From positions 1 to 64,000 of the forward strand of contig NZ_BDBQ01000092.1 in NCBI RefSeq assembly GCF_001613065.1: 64,000 nucleotides of DNA, read 5' to 3'. Numbering within the stretch: the stretch's first letter is position 1; each line of letters begins with the position of its first letter. The notes beneath the pieces are model-generated. The model made no database searches. It was not told the origin of the DNA and saw only the letters and a list, made by a program, of their open reading frames with translations. Made by a program: the position numbers and the translations under genes. The DNA comes from Nocardia miyunensis NBRC 108239 (GTDB lineage Bacteria; Actinomycetota; Actinomycetes; Mycobacteriales; Mycobacteriaceae). Below, in pieces: positions 1 to 8,854 of this stretch.

Positions 1-1506
1 CACGAAAGGGATACCACCGAGTTTGGCATAGCAGGCTAGAGCGATGCTGTTGAGAGGGTATGCGAGATGGCTCAGTCGAGCCGTCTCGATCTTCACTTCC
101 TGTACCGGAACGCCTTGTCCCATGAAGGTCGACTTGGCAACAAGGTATGGGCTCTGGTCACCGCTCTGATGCACCTGCGCCTCGCTGGTAATCACCAGAG
201 CGAGATCGACAGCGCCCGCGCGCAGCGCGGAACGGCACGCTTCTCGATAGGCATCTGCATCCGTGGCGGCTCCGTCGAACGGATACATCGACGTGTCGCA
301 ATCGCCCAGACGGTACTTGCGGACGAAGCCCTGGCTGTACACACGTCCACCTTGGACTCCGTGGAGGAACTTGTTCACGAAGTTCTCCACGATGCCCTTA
401 TGGGCCCGCGGAGTGATGATCGCGATTCTGGGGTTCTTCTTGGCAAAGAACTCGACGTCGAAGGGCCCGTACTCATCGAGGCCACGATCTGCGGATCTGG
501 CTGTCTTGTCCCCAGATTGGTCGAACTGGAAAACCGGCGAATCATAACGGCTCCAATTGACCGTGCGCGCACCGTCCTTGCTAGACCCGACCGGCGGCTC
601 GAGTGTCACCGACAGGCCGTGTGCGATGCTCAACCGCTCAGGCCGCGCGAGGCGTCCCGCAATGTGGACGGTTTTCTCGTACCGGCCGAATGCACCGAGC
701 AGGTCAAATGTTGTCTGTTCCAGTTCCTTTGCGATCCTGGGGGCATCCGCTCCCGCCAGCGACGCCATGACCGCAGTGAAGGTCTCCCGGCGCCCCTCCA
801 GCCACGCCTCAGACGCGGGAACGCGACCGATCTCGAGCGCGTCACGGAGTACCAGATCGGTGCCGTCGATATGGTCTATGGCTCCGGCATTCCGGCGGGA
901 GGCGTACGGGTCCATCCATGACGACGACTCACCGGCGCTGCTTTCGGCAAGAACGTACAAGCCCTCGACCGAGATCCCGGCTTCGATCAACTCTGCGACC
1001 GTCATATCGATCTCGTACCGAGTCTTCAGTCCGATGACGATACCTGGACGGTTCGACGGACCCTCAGCCCTGCAATCCAGAACCCACTGCGGGAACACAT
1101 GCAAGCTCCCAAGAGTATCGGGACCTCGACCACCCACCGCCTGTGCGAGCAGATCCTTGCCTGGCAGCCGCGACACGAAAGTCGTCGGACGGCACCTGCG
1201 TAACTTGTAGCCCCAATCCAGAACAGATCTCAGCATCGTCTCCTGCACCAGGCGCATCGTCAATCGCCGGTATTCGCGAATGGCGAAGGTGGTCGGTGTG
1301 CCACGCACATCGACATCGGCGACCAGGGGGACACACGCGATCCCGCCCCTGGTCTTGGAAACCACATGAGTGCCTTCCAGTTCCGCACGCAGACTCTTGA
1401 GCTGATCACCTGACTCGTACTGAACTAGCCCTCCATCGAAATGGTCTGCTGAGAACTTCACTGGGACGAAGTTGAACGCCAACTGCGGTGAGCCTGTTCT
1501 CTGCAT
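1..1506 (-). CDS. Prokaryotic Argonaute, long type, 3' end beyond window edge (partial)
   Basis: The frame is open for 502 codons from ATG 1506 to the window edge, so the C-terminal half of PIWI is not visible. A ribosome site (AGGAACGGA) precedes the ATG. About 370 residues of N/PAZ-like sequence come first, including RPGIVIGLKTRYEI near residue 160 and GLYVL near 185. A MID domain follows from about residue 370. It shows the guide 5'-phosphate pocket as Y and K in PYLVAK, Q in VPVQEV eleven residues later, and K in YAKLGGIPF 26 residues after that, the YKQK spacing known from RsAgo and AfPiwi. The long N-terminal part argues against a short pAgo. Known pAgos use guides to act against plasmids or phage. 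Whether this one has the catalytic DEDX tetrad cannot be seen. The upstream neighbour is a regulator/membrane pair more than 700 bases away. Confidence 0.82.
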   Translation of the reverse strand, partial: MQRTGSPQLAFNFVPVKFSADHFDGGLVQYESGDQLKSLRAELEGTHVVSKTRGGIACVPLVADVDVRGTPTTFAIREYRRLTMRLVQETMLRSVLDWGYKLRRCRPTTFVSRLPGKDLLAQAVGGRGPDTLGSLHVFPQWVLDCRAEGPSNRPGIVIGLKTRYEIDMTVAELIEAGISVEGLYVLAESSAGESSSWMDPYASRRNAGAIDHIDGTDLVLRDALEIGRVPASEAWLEGRRETFTAVMASLAGADAPRIAKELEQTTFDLLGAFGRYEKTVHIAGRLARPERLSIAHGLSVTLEPPVGSSKDGARTVNWSRYDSPVFQFDQSGDKTARSADRGLDEYGPFDVEFFAKKNPRIAIITPRAHKGIVENFVNKFLHGVQGGRVYSQGFVRKYRLGDCDTSMYPFDGAATDADAYREACRSALRAGAVDLALVITSEAQVHQSGDQSPYLVAKSTFMGQGVPVQEVKIETARLSHLAYPLNSIALACYAKLGGIPFV

Positions 1507-2213
1507 ATCCGTTCCTGTCGCCTAGATCTGCCGCAGCCCCTCATCACGGAGCAAACTGACTATGTCCGAGCGGCCCTAGAGCTCACCACCCCGAGCGCGA
1601 TCATCCCACCGAGGTACGACACGAAGCGAAGACGCACATCGGGACCGTCGGCCCAGGCCGGGAAGAGCGATAGGCAACGACGTCGCGACCCAGCCCTCTT
1701 CGGGGTAGAGAACCACCGATTCGGACAACGAAACCAATCTCGAGCTAGCTCGACGTGAGTACGTGGAGTTACCGATGTCCTCACGAAATCATTTGTCGCC
1801 GTGGGCATCAGTCCGTGACGCCCCGGACAGGCTCCGGCTCGACCATCACGGCGACTACCTATGGAACACCGCCAGGATCACTCCTCCAACAGGAAGCCCG
1901 GCAGAACGAACGGAAAGTTGCCAATGCCGTCGATGACAGGCGCGTCAGTGGTATCGGTTGTACCGGCCGATCCTCGGCAGTACACGAGGTACCACCGCCA
2001 CTACAGCTGGTAATCCGCTTCGATAATCAGCTGCCCACCCGAAAACCGCAGGTCGTCCCCGTTCCCATGTTCGACACGCCCGCCGAGGGCACGAACCTGC
2101 GACATCCGTTCGTTTTGACGACGAAGGGCTTGTGCGTGAGCTGTTTTCATTCACTCTCCCCGCCGCACAATCCCCCGTCGCCAGACGATCGGCAGTACTG
2201 GTCAGACACTGAC
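1507..2213. other. About 700 bases without a recognisable gene
   Basis: Between the Argonaute start and the small membrane protein I find no convincing gene. Short open frames exist on both strands but none has a recognisable motif or a good ribosome site. The stretch contains a partial copy of a dispersed repeat (about 2061-2106, CCCATGTTCGACACG followed by GAGGGCACGAACCTGCGAC) that recurs near 8618, 19193 and 44907. The Argonaute promoter should lie just right of 1506. Confidence 0.4.
2061..2106 (+). repeat. Dispersed repeat, partial copy 1
   Basis: This shares CCATGTT, then a GC-rich centre, then GAGGGCAC-AACCTGCGAC with copies near 8618-8660, 19190-19233 and 44907-44936. It is intergenic. 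The centre (GTGCCCT, four bases, AGGGCAC in the best form) can fold into a small hairpin. Confidence 0.45.
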
Positions 2214-2468
2214 TCACGACAGCGGACAGGCCTCATTACGGGGCGACAGCGGTGCGGCACAACCGCGTTCAGCCCGCTGATTACCAGCAGGCTGGTTGTA
2301 CTTGCCTGGCCGAGGTGAGCGACGAGGAGCGGCGAGTGCACGGATGATCGCGGGTCGTTGCTCGGGTGCAGCTCCACGCAACGCGGTTGTGTAGATCACC
2401 ACGCGGGTGAGAGCGGACGAGATCGCTGCGGCCACAGTGGAAATGGCGACCACATCGCCCGAGCCCAT
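2214..2468 (-). CDS. Small putative membrane protein coupled to the XRE regulator
   Basis: This is an 84-residue protein whose ATG (2468) overlaps the last base of the upstream regulator's TGA (TGATG), so translation is probably coupled. Residues 4-30 (VVAISTVAAAISSALTRVVI) could form one membrane helix. The following APEQRPAIIRALA resembles small actinobacterial membrane proteins in which a helix is followed by a short amphipathic ADR-type segment. After residue 50 the sequence turns low-complexity and basic, so the tail may be out of frame with the ancestral one. I cannot assign a function. XRE-DUF5753 genes commonly pair with a small downstream gene, and this occupies that position. Confidence 0.5.
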   Translation of the reverse strand: MGSGDVVAISTVAAAISSALTRVVIYTTALRGAAPEQRPAIIRALAAPRRSPRPGKYNQPAGNQRAERGCAAPLSPRNEACPLS

Positions 2469-3391
2469 CAACTCGGCATCCGATTCGCTTCGGACTTCAA
2501 GGACTCGAGCCAGGCTGCGGTATTACCGGGCCGGGCCGCCTCGACGGCGATCAAGTCGGCAATTCGCAGGTAGCACTCGATATCGCGCCGCTCCTCCAGG
2601 TACAGCATGCTGTTCGGTTGTGCCACGCACACGACGTCCGGGAGCTGCGTGTCGATGAATCGCAGGTACAGGAAGCCGCAGACCGCCCGCACAGACCCGC
2701 AGGCGTTGTCCCCCACGATCTGCAGGCTGACATTGGGTGCCTGAATCACGTCTTCGAGATGGTCAAGTTGATTGCGCCACACCGCATCACCGCCGATCGG
2801 CCGACGCAATGCGCTCTCCTCGACCAAGATCCACAGATACGGCGGGTCAGCACGATCGAGAACCTGCTGACGCTGAAGCCGCACAGCAAGGAGTCGATCG
2901 ATCTCGTCGCCCGGCAGATAGGGATAGCGCAATCGCAGTACGGCTCTGGCGTATTCGTCGGTTTGGAGCAGTTCAGGGACTACGGCAGGTTCGTAACAAC
3001 GAATGGTTCGGGCCGCCGACTCCAAATTGAGGAGCTCGAAGCCCTTGGGCAATGCATCCCTGTCCTGATGCCACCAGCCGGGCTGGTCGCCGAGTTGCAC
3101 CAGCGACAGATACCTGTCGTGCTCGTCGGCGTCGGTGATGCCGTAGAAGTTCAAGAGCCGAACAACATCACGACGACCAAGCCCGACCATGCCGGACTCG
3201 ATACGGCTGACCTTCGAGCCTGACGCCCAGATTCCTTGTCCGACTTCCTGTTGGGTCAGCCTGCGCTCCTTGCGCAGTTGCTGAAGCCGCAAGCCCAGCA
3301 TCCGTCGTAGAACCGTGGGCACTTCGCCCAGAGGCGTTCTGGCGCTGATGTCAGCCAGATCCTGGTATCTACCGCCGTGATCAATGTTCAC
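2468..3391 (-). CDS. XRE-family regulator with DUF5753 domain
   Basis: This 307-residue protein has an N-terminal helix-turn-helix at about residues 27-85 (LGLRLQQLRKERRLTQQEVG, then SGSKVSRIESG). The rest is a DUF5753-type domain, with YEPAVVPELLQTDEYARAV near 130 and VEESALRRPIG near 195. Such proteins in Streptomyces and Nocardia usually have a small partner gene and act as transcription factors, often with an unknown signal. Start ATG 3391 is preceded by a pair of TGCAAATG direct repeats (3427-3446), a candidate autoregulatory site. It is translationally coupled to the small membrane protein downstream. Family assignment is firm; its regulon is unknown. Confidence 0.88.
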   Translation of the reverse strand: MNIDHGGRYQDLADISARTPLGEVPTVLRRMLGLRLQQLRKERRLTQQEVGQGIWASGSKVSRIESGMVGLGRRDVVRLLNFYGITDADEHDRYLSLVQLGDQPGWWHQDRDALPKGFELLNLESAARTIRCYEPAVVPELLQTDEYARAVLRLRYPYLPGDEIDRLLAVRLQRQQVLDRADPPYLWILVEESALRRPIGGDAVWRNQLDHLEDVIQAPNVSLQIVGDNACGSVRAVCGFLYLRFIDTQLPDVVCVAQPNSMLYLEERRDIECYLRIADLIAVEAARPGNTAAWLESLKSEANRMPS

Positions 3392-3426
3392 AAGACAAGT
3401 CTGACACTCAAAACATCGAATGTGCT

Positions 3427-3446
3427 TGCAAATGTAAGTGCAAATG
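3427..3446. promoter_or_regulatory. Direct repeat upstream of the XRE regulator
   Basis: Two identical TGCAAATG octamers are separated by TAAG, one helical turn apart, 36 bases upstream of the regulator's start codon. The spacing suits a homodimeric HTH protein. Autoregulation is inferred from position only. Confidence 0.35.
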
Positions 3447-3644
3447 AACGGGAACTGGTCGAATCCGGCAATCCGGCCGTCGTGGACACCGCGATCGACG
3501 CTGCCCCCACACCGCCTCCCTCACCAGCACCGCATGCTTGACCGCCGCACGAGATCCCGGTGCCGAGAACCGAAGCGGGCCAGCGGATCCCGGATCCACT
3601 GGCCGTTGCAACTCAGGGGTTTGGTGAATCTTGTTGGGCCGTAG

Positions 3645-6600
3645 TTATTCTCGCGTCAACACGATGACCTCGTTGGGCGGTGTGGGTCCGTTGAGTCGGC
3701 GATCCAGCACAGTGACCGCATTCACGATTCTCTGGCAGGCAGTACGGACGTCTTGGTTGCCTCGCCAATTATCGGCCTCAACGGCGAGGTACACCGCGGT
3801 CAGCCGCAGCAACATGGCGGTTGCCGGCACGAGGGCCAGGTTGCGGTTGATTGCCGCCGTGACGAGGAGGTTCAGTTCGAGGCCCAGATCACGCATCCAC
3901 GGCTCGTGTGCTTGCCGAAATGTCCCCGCGCGCATGAGGTCCATTTCGATGCCGGTGGCGGTTCCGGTCAGCACTGTCACCATCCGCGTGTGCAGCGGGG
4001 CTTCACGAAATCGGAATCGGCGCAGAATCGACAACACCGGTGCGGGGACTTGCGAATCCGATTGCCACCGTTGATGTCTGGCGGCCTGCGCGAGAAGAAC
4101 ACGCAACGACCGGCTCGGCGCCGGGGTGGTGGCGAGGATCCGAGTGGCGACTCTGGCGGTGCCGTGAAGTTCGACACGGTCCGCGCTGAGGTCGGGTTCG
4201 ATGCGAATACCCATCTCGTCGTCGAGGTCTCGCATCGCTACGGCCAGTGGCCGTCGCCGTTGTCGGCCGATCGAATCACCCAGTTCGGTCAAGGAACGAG
4301 CGAGTTCGCAGACGACTGCATGTGTCAGTGACCGCGCGAAGTCCGGGTTGAGTGGGTTCAGAAACTTCGGGGTATACAACGAGCTGTACCGTGCGAGCAC
4401 GCTCTGGTAGTACATCGCCTGGTAGTGGCCTGCGACAGATCGGCGGACGCGTAGCAGTTCGGAGTCCGGGGCCTCGGGGGCGAAAAGGAGCACGGAGGCG
4501 AGGTAGATGTCGCGGCTGAGGTATCGGGCAATGGTATCCAGCGCCATACTGTAGGGGTGATCGATGCCATCTGGTGTCCATCGGATGTGGGCTATCGCGT
4601 GCGGACCGTACCGAGCGGGGGCATCCTCATCGGCCAGCCATACCGAGTACGCCGGGTCACCCAGCAGTCCACGGGACGCCAAGTCGGTTGCTTCGCTGTC
4701 GTACGGCAATCGGTAGCTGCTTTGTGGTTCGTGGCGATTGACCCACGCAACGAATGCCGCGGCGTCTTCGTACCGGATGCCGACGACGGGTGCGGAGCCC
4801 TGGTCGGGCATGGGACCATCGGGTATGCGGTAACGGCCGTGTTCTTCTTCCTCCGCCATGAACAGCCGGTACAAGGCCGCCGGTACCGGATGAGTGCAGC
4901 GGCGCTCGGCGTCGATCTCCGCGGTGTGACGCAGATACCGGCGCAGCACGACCCGGGTGAGCAGGCGTCGACGCTCGGGGTTCGCTCCCACGCGGCTGAC
5001 TTCGCCGAGCAGATCGTTCATCTGCTCACGCAGGGGCGGCGCCATCCGGGTGCCCTGCTCGGTGCAGTCGAAGGCCAGCTCGAGGGCGGCGGGAGTCTGG
5101 GAGGCCAGGCAAGCGTGAATGATGATGTCGGCGTCGTGCTGGGCGGTATAGAGGATGGTGGTCTCGCGCCACCAGTCGTCCTCGATGTTCTCCACCAGCA
5201 GGTCGATCCGGTTCCGGGAGTGGATCTCGACCGACGCCAGATATTCCTGGAAGGTCTTGTGGCAGAACCCTATAGCTCCTGACTCGGGCTCGACGAGAAT
5301 GCCGTCGTTGACCAACTCGGTCAGCAGCAACGCGGGATCGATGCCCCCGTCGAGCTTGGCCACACCAGGTCGCACAAACGCGACGGCGTCGGCCGTGCGC
5401 AGCTCACGAACTCGGTCGATCATCATGTTCAACGCCAGGGTCTGCAGGACTGCCTGCTTGTCGGTATCGGTGACTGTCGAGGGGATTCCCTTGACCCTGC
5501 GGCGACGCCAGATCAGGACTTCGCAGATCTCCTTGTAGAGCTCAACGCGGCTGCGGGGCAACACAGCTCGTTCACGGTGCACATTGACGATCATCGTGAG
5601 GAGCAGCGGATTGACCGACATATCGTCCAGCGCGGAATGCGAGGTAATCTGCTCGCGCAGGTGACGCGCCTGCATCGTGGCACGGCAACGATCGGATTCC
5701 ACTTCCGCGTACCAGCTGTCGACGAACTGGGCGATCTGGTCGGTGGTCAGTTGACGGACTTGCAGGACATCGGCCCCGGCGATCGCAGCGGTGGTGTAGC
5801 CATGACGGCGCGAGGTCAGCACGAAGTGGTTCTTGTGGTAGATACCGATATACTGATCGACCCACTTCGCCACGGCTTCACGGTGTGTCGGGTCGCCGAT
5901 CTCGTCCAGCCCGTCGAGCAATATCACGCAGCGGCCGCGTTTCAGTTTAGATTCGAACCGTGCCTGCGTCGGCATCCGGTCCAGGCCGGTCGGCACCGCA
6001 CGCGCGGCCAAACCTACCGAGGGGTCCTCGACGATAGCCGCGGCGTGATCGCGCAGTGTCAGCAGAATTGGTAGGTTACGGCGTCCGAATTTGCGGTGGC
6101 ACACCTGGCGCGCAGCCTGATGGAGCAGGGTTGTCTTGCCGCTCCCCGGTGCCCCCAGCAACACCAACACGACAGGCTCGGACGCCTTGAGCAGCACCGA
6201 GATCGACAACCGCTCGGTGTTCGTCGACGGCACCCGGTCCGAGAGCGGATGAGCACTCGCCAGATGCAGCGGGCGGTTGACGAGGCTGACATCGACATAG
6301 ATCTGATCGAAGGCCGGCACCGAGGGCGGGAACGTGGACAACCCCTGCAGATCGACCTTCTTCAGGTGGTTCAGCAGCCACTGCCGATACCGATGCTCAG
6401 AGCGCGACAACCGAGCCTTCAACGCACCATCCACGTACTCAACCAGACGGGGCCGCCACCGCTCGGCGACGTCCGAGACCACACGACAGGCAAAACGCCC
6501 CGCGCTGAGCACAAGGCCGTACACAGCCGCCAACACAATCGCGAGCGCCAGATGGCGCGCTGCGAAATTCCTACAGACTGCGAGGACCACCGCAGGGATC

Positions 6601-6671
6601 CCGAGCGCGGTCACCACACACGCCACGGTCGGCCATCCGAGCGCCGTTTTCGGCTTCTCCTCCTCACTCAC
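3645..6671 (-). CDS. Membrane-anchored NACHT (STAND) NTPase with C-terminal FGE-like segment
   Basis: This 1008-residue protein has two N-terminal hydrophobic helices (about 13-34 and 40-58), then a NACHT module. The P-loop is GAPGSGKT at 173-180 and the Walker B/NACHT box is VILLDGLDEIGD at 249-260. A helical region follows. Around residues 630-690, PVVGIRYEDAAAFVAWVN and YRLPYDSEA match the core of formylglycine-generating-enzyme-like domains, although the segment is short. NACHT proteins in bacteria include antiphage sensors of the STAND class; a membrane anchor would place the effector response at the envelope. No recognisable nuclease or protease effector is fused. It stands alone, with a 1.1-kb gap upstream. 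The role in immunity is inferred from family and neighbourhood. Confidence 0.85.
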   Translation of the reverse strand: MSEEEKPKTALGWPTVACVVTALGIPAVVLAVCRNFAARHLALAIVLAAVYGLVLSAGRFACRVVSDVAERWRPRLVEYVDGALKARLSRSEHRYRQWLLNHLKKVDLQGLSTFPPSVPAFDQIYVDVSLVNRPLHLASAHPLSDRVPSTNTERLSISVLLKASEPVVLVLLGAPGSGKTTLLHQAARQVCHRKFGRRNLPILLTLRDHAAAIVEDPSVGLAARAVPTGLDRMPTQARFESKLKRGRCVILLDGLDEIGDPTHREAVAKWVDQYIGIYHKNHFVLTSRRHGYTTAAIAGADVLQVRQLTTDQIAQFVDSWYAEVESDRCRATMQARHLREQITSHSALDDMSVNPLLLTMIVNVHRERAVLPRSRVELYKEICEVLIWRRRRVKGIPSTVTDTDKQAVLQTLALNMMIDRVRELRTADAVAFVRPGVAKLDGGIDPALLLTELVNDGILVEPESGAIGFCHKTFQEYLASVEIHSRNRIDLLVENIEDDWWRETTILYTAQHDADIIIHACLASQTPAALELAFDCTEQGTRMAPPLREQMNDLLGEVSRVGANPERRRLLTRVVLRRYLRHTAEIDAERRCTHPVPAALYRLFMAEEEEHGRYRIPDGPMPDQGSAPVVGIRYEDAAAFVAWVNRHEPQSSYRLPYDSEATDLASRGLLGDPAYSVWLADEDAPARYGPHAIAHIRWTPDGIDHPYSMALDTIARYLSRDIYLASVLLFAPEAPDSELLRVRRSVAGHYQAMYYQSVLARYSSLYTPKFLNPLNPDFARSLTHAVVCELARSLTELGDSIGRQRRRPLAVAMRDLDDEMGIRIEPDLSADRVELHGTARVATRILATTPAPSRSLRVLLAQAARHQRWQSDSQVPAPVLSILRRFRFREAPLHTRMVTVLTGTATGIEMDLMRAGTFRQAHEPWMRDLGLELNLLVTAAINRNLALVPATAMLLRLTAVYLAVEADNWRGNQDVRTACQRIVNAVTVLDRRLNGPTPPNEVIVLTRE

Positions 6672-7629
6672 CGGCCATCAGCCCCTTCACAGCGTGGAAG
6701 AGAGCGCGAGCCGGATAGCAGATGTGTTTGCAGCTGAAATCACACCCGTTCCGTTGATAGGGCAGGGTGACAAGCGATATCGTCAACAGCGACAGCTCCG
6801 TCTAGTACGCGATTTGGACGCATTGCGGCAGCTGTCACGACCCGTGCCCCGCCCCCCGGCATGGGGGCGGGGCACGACCATCGGGTTACTACGTCTCGAA
6901 CTTGGGTCGTCAACCTCTACAACAACGCGGGAACGACTCTAGCCGGGGGGACCGACCGAATCACGGGACGATAACGACAACGAGACTCACTGGTATTTGC
7001 CGACCGATGGCCGCGCACAATCCTCAATTAGCAGGTTGAAGCCTCGAGTCTCCATACGCACCCGCCTCATCAAGATCAAACTCTCATCCATGGGTGTAAC
7101 GAAGGTCACATCACTCGGAATCAGAGATCATCTCCAGGAAACCGAAAGATCGCCACTTCAAACCGACACGCTGGAGAAATGCAACTTTTTTTTCTGCGGC
7201 ACCGCCTCACCCCTTCCGGTTGCTCGCTCCGCATGCTCGCACGCCTCGATGACGTCGCGGTCACACGGAGCGCTAGCACGCCCCTCGGTGACCAAGCGGT
7301 TGCTCCGGCAGGAGATCGGCAGCACTTGAGAGGTATTATTTAATGCGACATGGTGACACGGAAACTTGTCGACGACTATATTTAACGGCCCTGAATAGAT
7401 ATTCAGTTTCTCATTGTTATCCCGAAACCGGTCGTGATACCTCTCGCATGGCGCGAGCGGAACCGAGACCACGCATGCGAGCGCCAGCCAAACAGACCTC
7501 TGGGTTTGGATGTAGTGAGATGCACGCCCAAAAGGCGGGCGCTGACGGAATGGCAGCGGCCGGCCGCAGGGATGCGCGCAGGACCCAGCCCACCGCCGAC
7601 GTCGCATCGTCAGCACGACGTGCCCGGCC
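6672..7629. other. Long intergenic region with a strong hairpin
   Basis: No credible gene is seen between the NACHT start and the transposase scrap near 7.7 kb. Base composition is more AT-rich than the neighbours (for example 6720-6830 and 7330-7420), which suits promoter or foreign DNA. A perfect 14-bp hairpin lies at 6843-6876. Confidence 0.4.
6843..6876. terminator. Perfect 14-bp GC hairpin
   Basis: CGTGCCCCGCCCCC (6843-6856) pairs exactly with 6863-6876 around a six-base loop. There is no clear T-run on either side, so it may be a factor-independent stop of weak type, an insertion end or a protein site. It lies 172 bases upstream of the NACHT start codon. Confidence 0.4.
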
Positions 7630-7773
7630 ACGAGAGGGCTCACCTAACAGATCTGGATACCCGCGGCGTTCGGTGATCAGCTGCGCGAACTCGCGTATCG
7701 CGTCAGCGAGGGCGGTCATATCCGGGCAGGCGGCCACCAGTTTGTCGAGATGAGCGCGATGCCCTCGGTCGTG
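7630..7773 (-). pseudogene. Possible ISL3-type transposase fragment
   Basis: A minus-strand frame reads HRAHLDKLVAACPDMTALAD and then AIREFAQLITERRG. This resembles the segment of ISL3-family transposases in which a list of counted residues is followed by a helix ending in a conserved basic stretch. Neither the DDE residues nor ends of an element are visible. I treat it as a short relic of a lost insertion sequence, with low confidence. Confidence 0.3.
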
Positions 7774-7817
7774 AAAAGCGAGTGCGTTCGGGTTAGCCCA
7801 CGGGGCAGACTGTCGAG

Positions 7818-8438
7818 ATGCCGAACATGTCCAGCTTCTCAGGGTTCGCCGCGCCAGAGTCTCTGCTGACCGCTATCGGCCGCGTTGCGGTACGGAGTGC
7901 TGGGTTCGAGGAACGACTTCGCGATGTCGTACTGGACATGGCTGATGTCAGCGATGAAAGCGGTGCCGGGTGGGTCATATTTGAAGGTCAGAATGCAACA
8001 TGGCTGATTGACAACGGTCTCGCCATGCTGGATCGCTACGCCGAAGACGGCTGGGAGGAAGCTGTTCGTTTTGGCCCGAACATCGAGCGCCTGCGCGAAC
8101 TACTCAAGGAGGCGCAAAGGCTCAAGGAAGACCGAAACGTAATCATTCATGGCGTGTGGCGCCCCTTCCACAGATCGGGCTTCGACGGCAAGCCGGTGTT
8201 TGGAGACGTTCGTTCTACCAACACGCTAGATTCGAAGGACGTCTTCCATGTCTTTCGCAGCCGCTACCGTAAGACTTTCGACGCCCAGGTCTGGAGCACC
8301 GAGGATGTCGAAGTGGTTGCCGACCGCTTCGAGGTACTCGAGCAGAAGTTGATCGCTACGTATGAGGATGCTTGCGACTGGCCGCCCACGGGAACGCTCA
8401 GAGCGGCGACGCACCATATTCGGTTACGCCCTTTCTAG
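7818..8438 (+). CDS. HEPN-like protein of unknown function
   Basis: This 206-residue protein is mostly helical and lacks a signal peptide or membrane helix. At residues 106-111 it has RNVIIH, an RX4H motif preceded by the helix ELLKEAQRLKED, which is the arrangement of the HEPN RNase active site. HEPN domains occur in toxins and abortive-infection effectors. The first helix (LLTAIGRVAVRSAGFEERLRDVV) also fits an all-alpha HEPN fold. No antitoxin gene is adjacent: upstream is a transposase relic and downstream are repeats. ATG 7818 and ATG 7827 are both possible starts. I recognise no closer family, so the RNase role is inference from one motif. Confidence 0.6.
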   Translation: MPNMSSFSGFAAPESLLTAIGRVAVRSAGFEERLRDVVLDMADVSDESGAGWVIFEGQNATWLIDNGLAMLDRYAEDGWEEAVRFGPNIERLRELLKEAQRLKEDRNVIIHGVWRPFHRSGFDGKPVFGDVRSTNTLDSKDVFHVFRSRYRKTFDAQVWSTEDVEVVADRFEVLEQKLIATYEDACDWPPTGTLRAATHHIRLRPF

Positions 8439-8501
8439 AGAGCGGCCGGGCCAGGCTTCCATCACCAACTGTCCAACAGAAAACGGCGGGTCAGCCCGAT
8501 T

Positions 8502-8539
8502 CCCATGTTCGCCGTGCCCCTGGGCGCGGCAAACATGGG
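8502..8539. repeat. Inverted repeat (hairpin)
   Basis: CCCATGTTCGCCGTGCCC at 8502-8519 is matched by its near-perfect reverse complement (16 of 18) at 8522-8539. The outer arm is the CCCATGTT word found in the dispersed repeat family. It may be a terminator for the HEPN-like gene or a remnant of a mobile element. Confidence 0.45.
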
Positions 8540-8590
8540 AACGGGAACGCATCGCGGGCGGACGGCACCTCCCCAGACCGGATACAAACC

Positions 8591-8660
8591 CACGATTACC
8601 AGGCGTTTTACGGTTGCCCATGTTTTGCGTGCCCTGCCGAGCACGCCAACCTGCGACTCA
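8591..8660 (+). repeat. Dispersed repeat, copy 2
   Basis: About 70 bases, running from CACGATTACCAGGCGTTTTA through CATGTTTTGCGTG to CCAACCTGCGAC, are nearly the same as 19167-19233. Identity begins and ends sharply, which suggests a once-mobile or recombining sequence rather than chance. Confidence 0.6.
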
Positions 8661-8854
8661 GTCTCGAACCCGCGACTCCGCCTACACCAACACTCGGATC
8701 GCGAAACACTCTGCTGCGCTGTGGATCTCACCGAATAATCGGCTCACCGCGCCATCGTCGGCGCTTCCGACGCGGGCGTGCGGACACTCGACACGCCGCA
8801 CCAAGCAGCAGGGCGGTATGCGCTATCCAAGCTGTCACCTAGTCCGGCCGAGTT

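Larger units (their letters stand above)
8439..8854. other. Repeat-bearing intergenic region
   Basis: No gene is supported here. The stretch holds an 18-bp-arm inverted repeat at 8502-8539 and a good copy of the dispersed repeat at 8591-8660, which matches 19167-19233 almost base for base. Confidence 0.45.

Noticed and set aside
1..1506. Short Argonaute of a SPARTA/SPARSA-type pair
   Set aside because: About 370 residues precede the MID domain, whereas short pAgos begin at MID; no TIR or Sir2 gene lies on the visible side.
1560..2318. Overlapping ORFs between the Argonaute and the small membrane protein
   Set aside because: None has a ribosome site, domain or coherent composition, and the frames conflict with one another.
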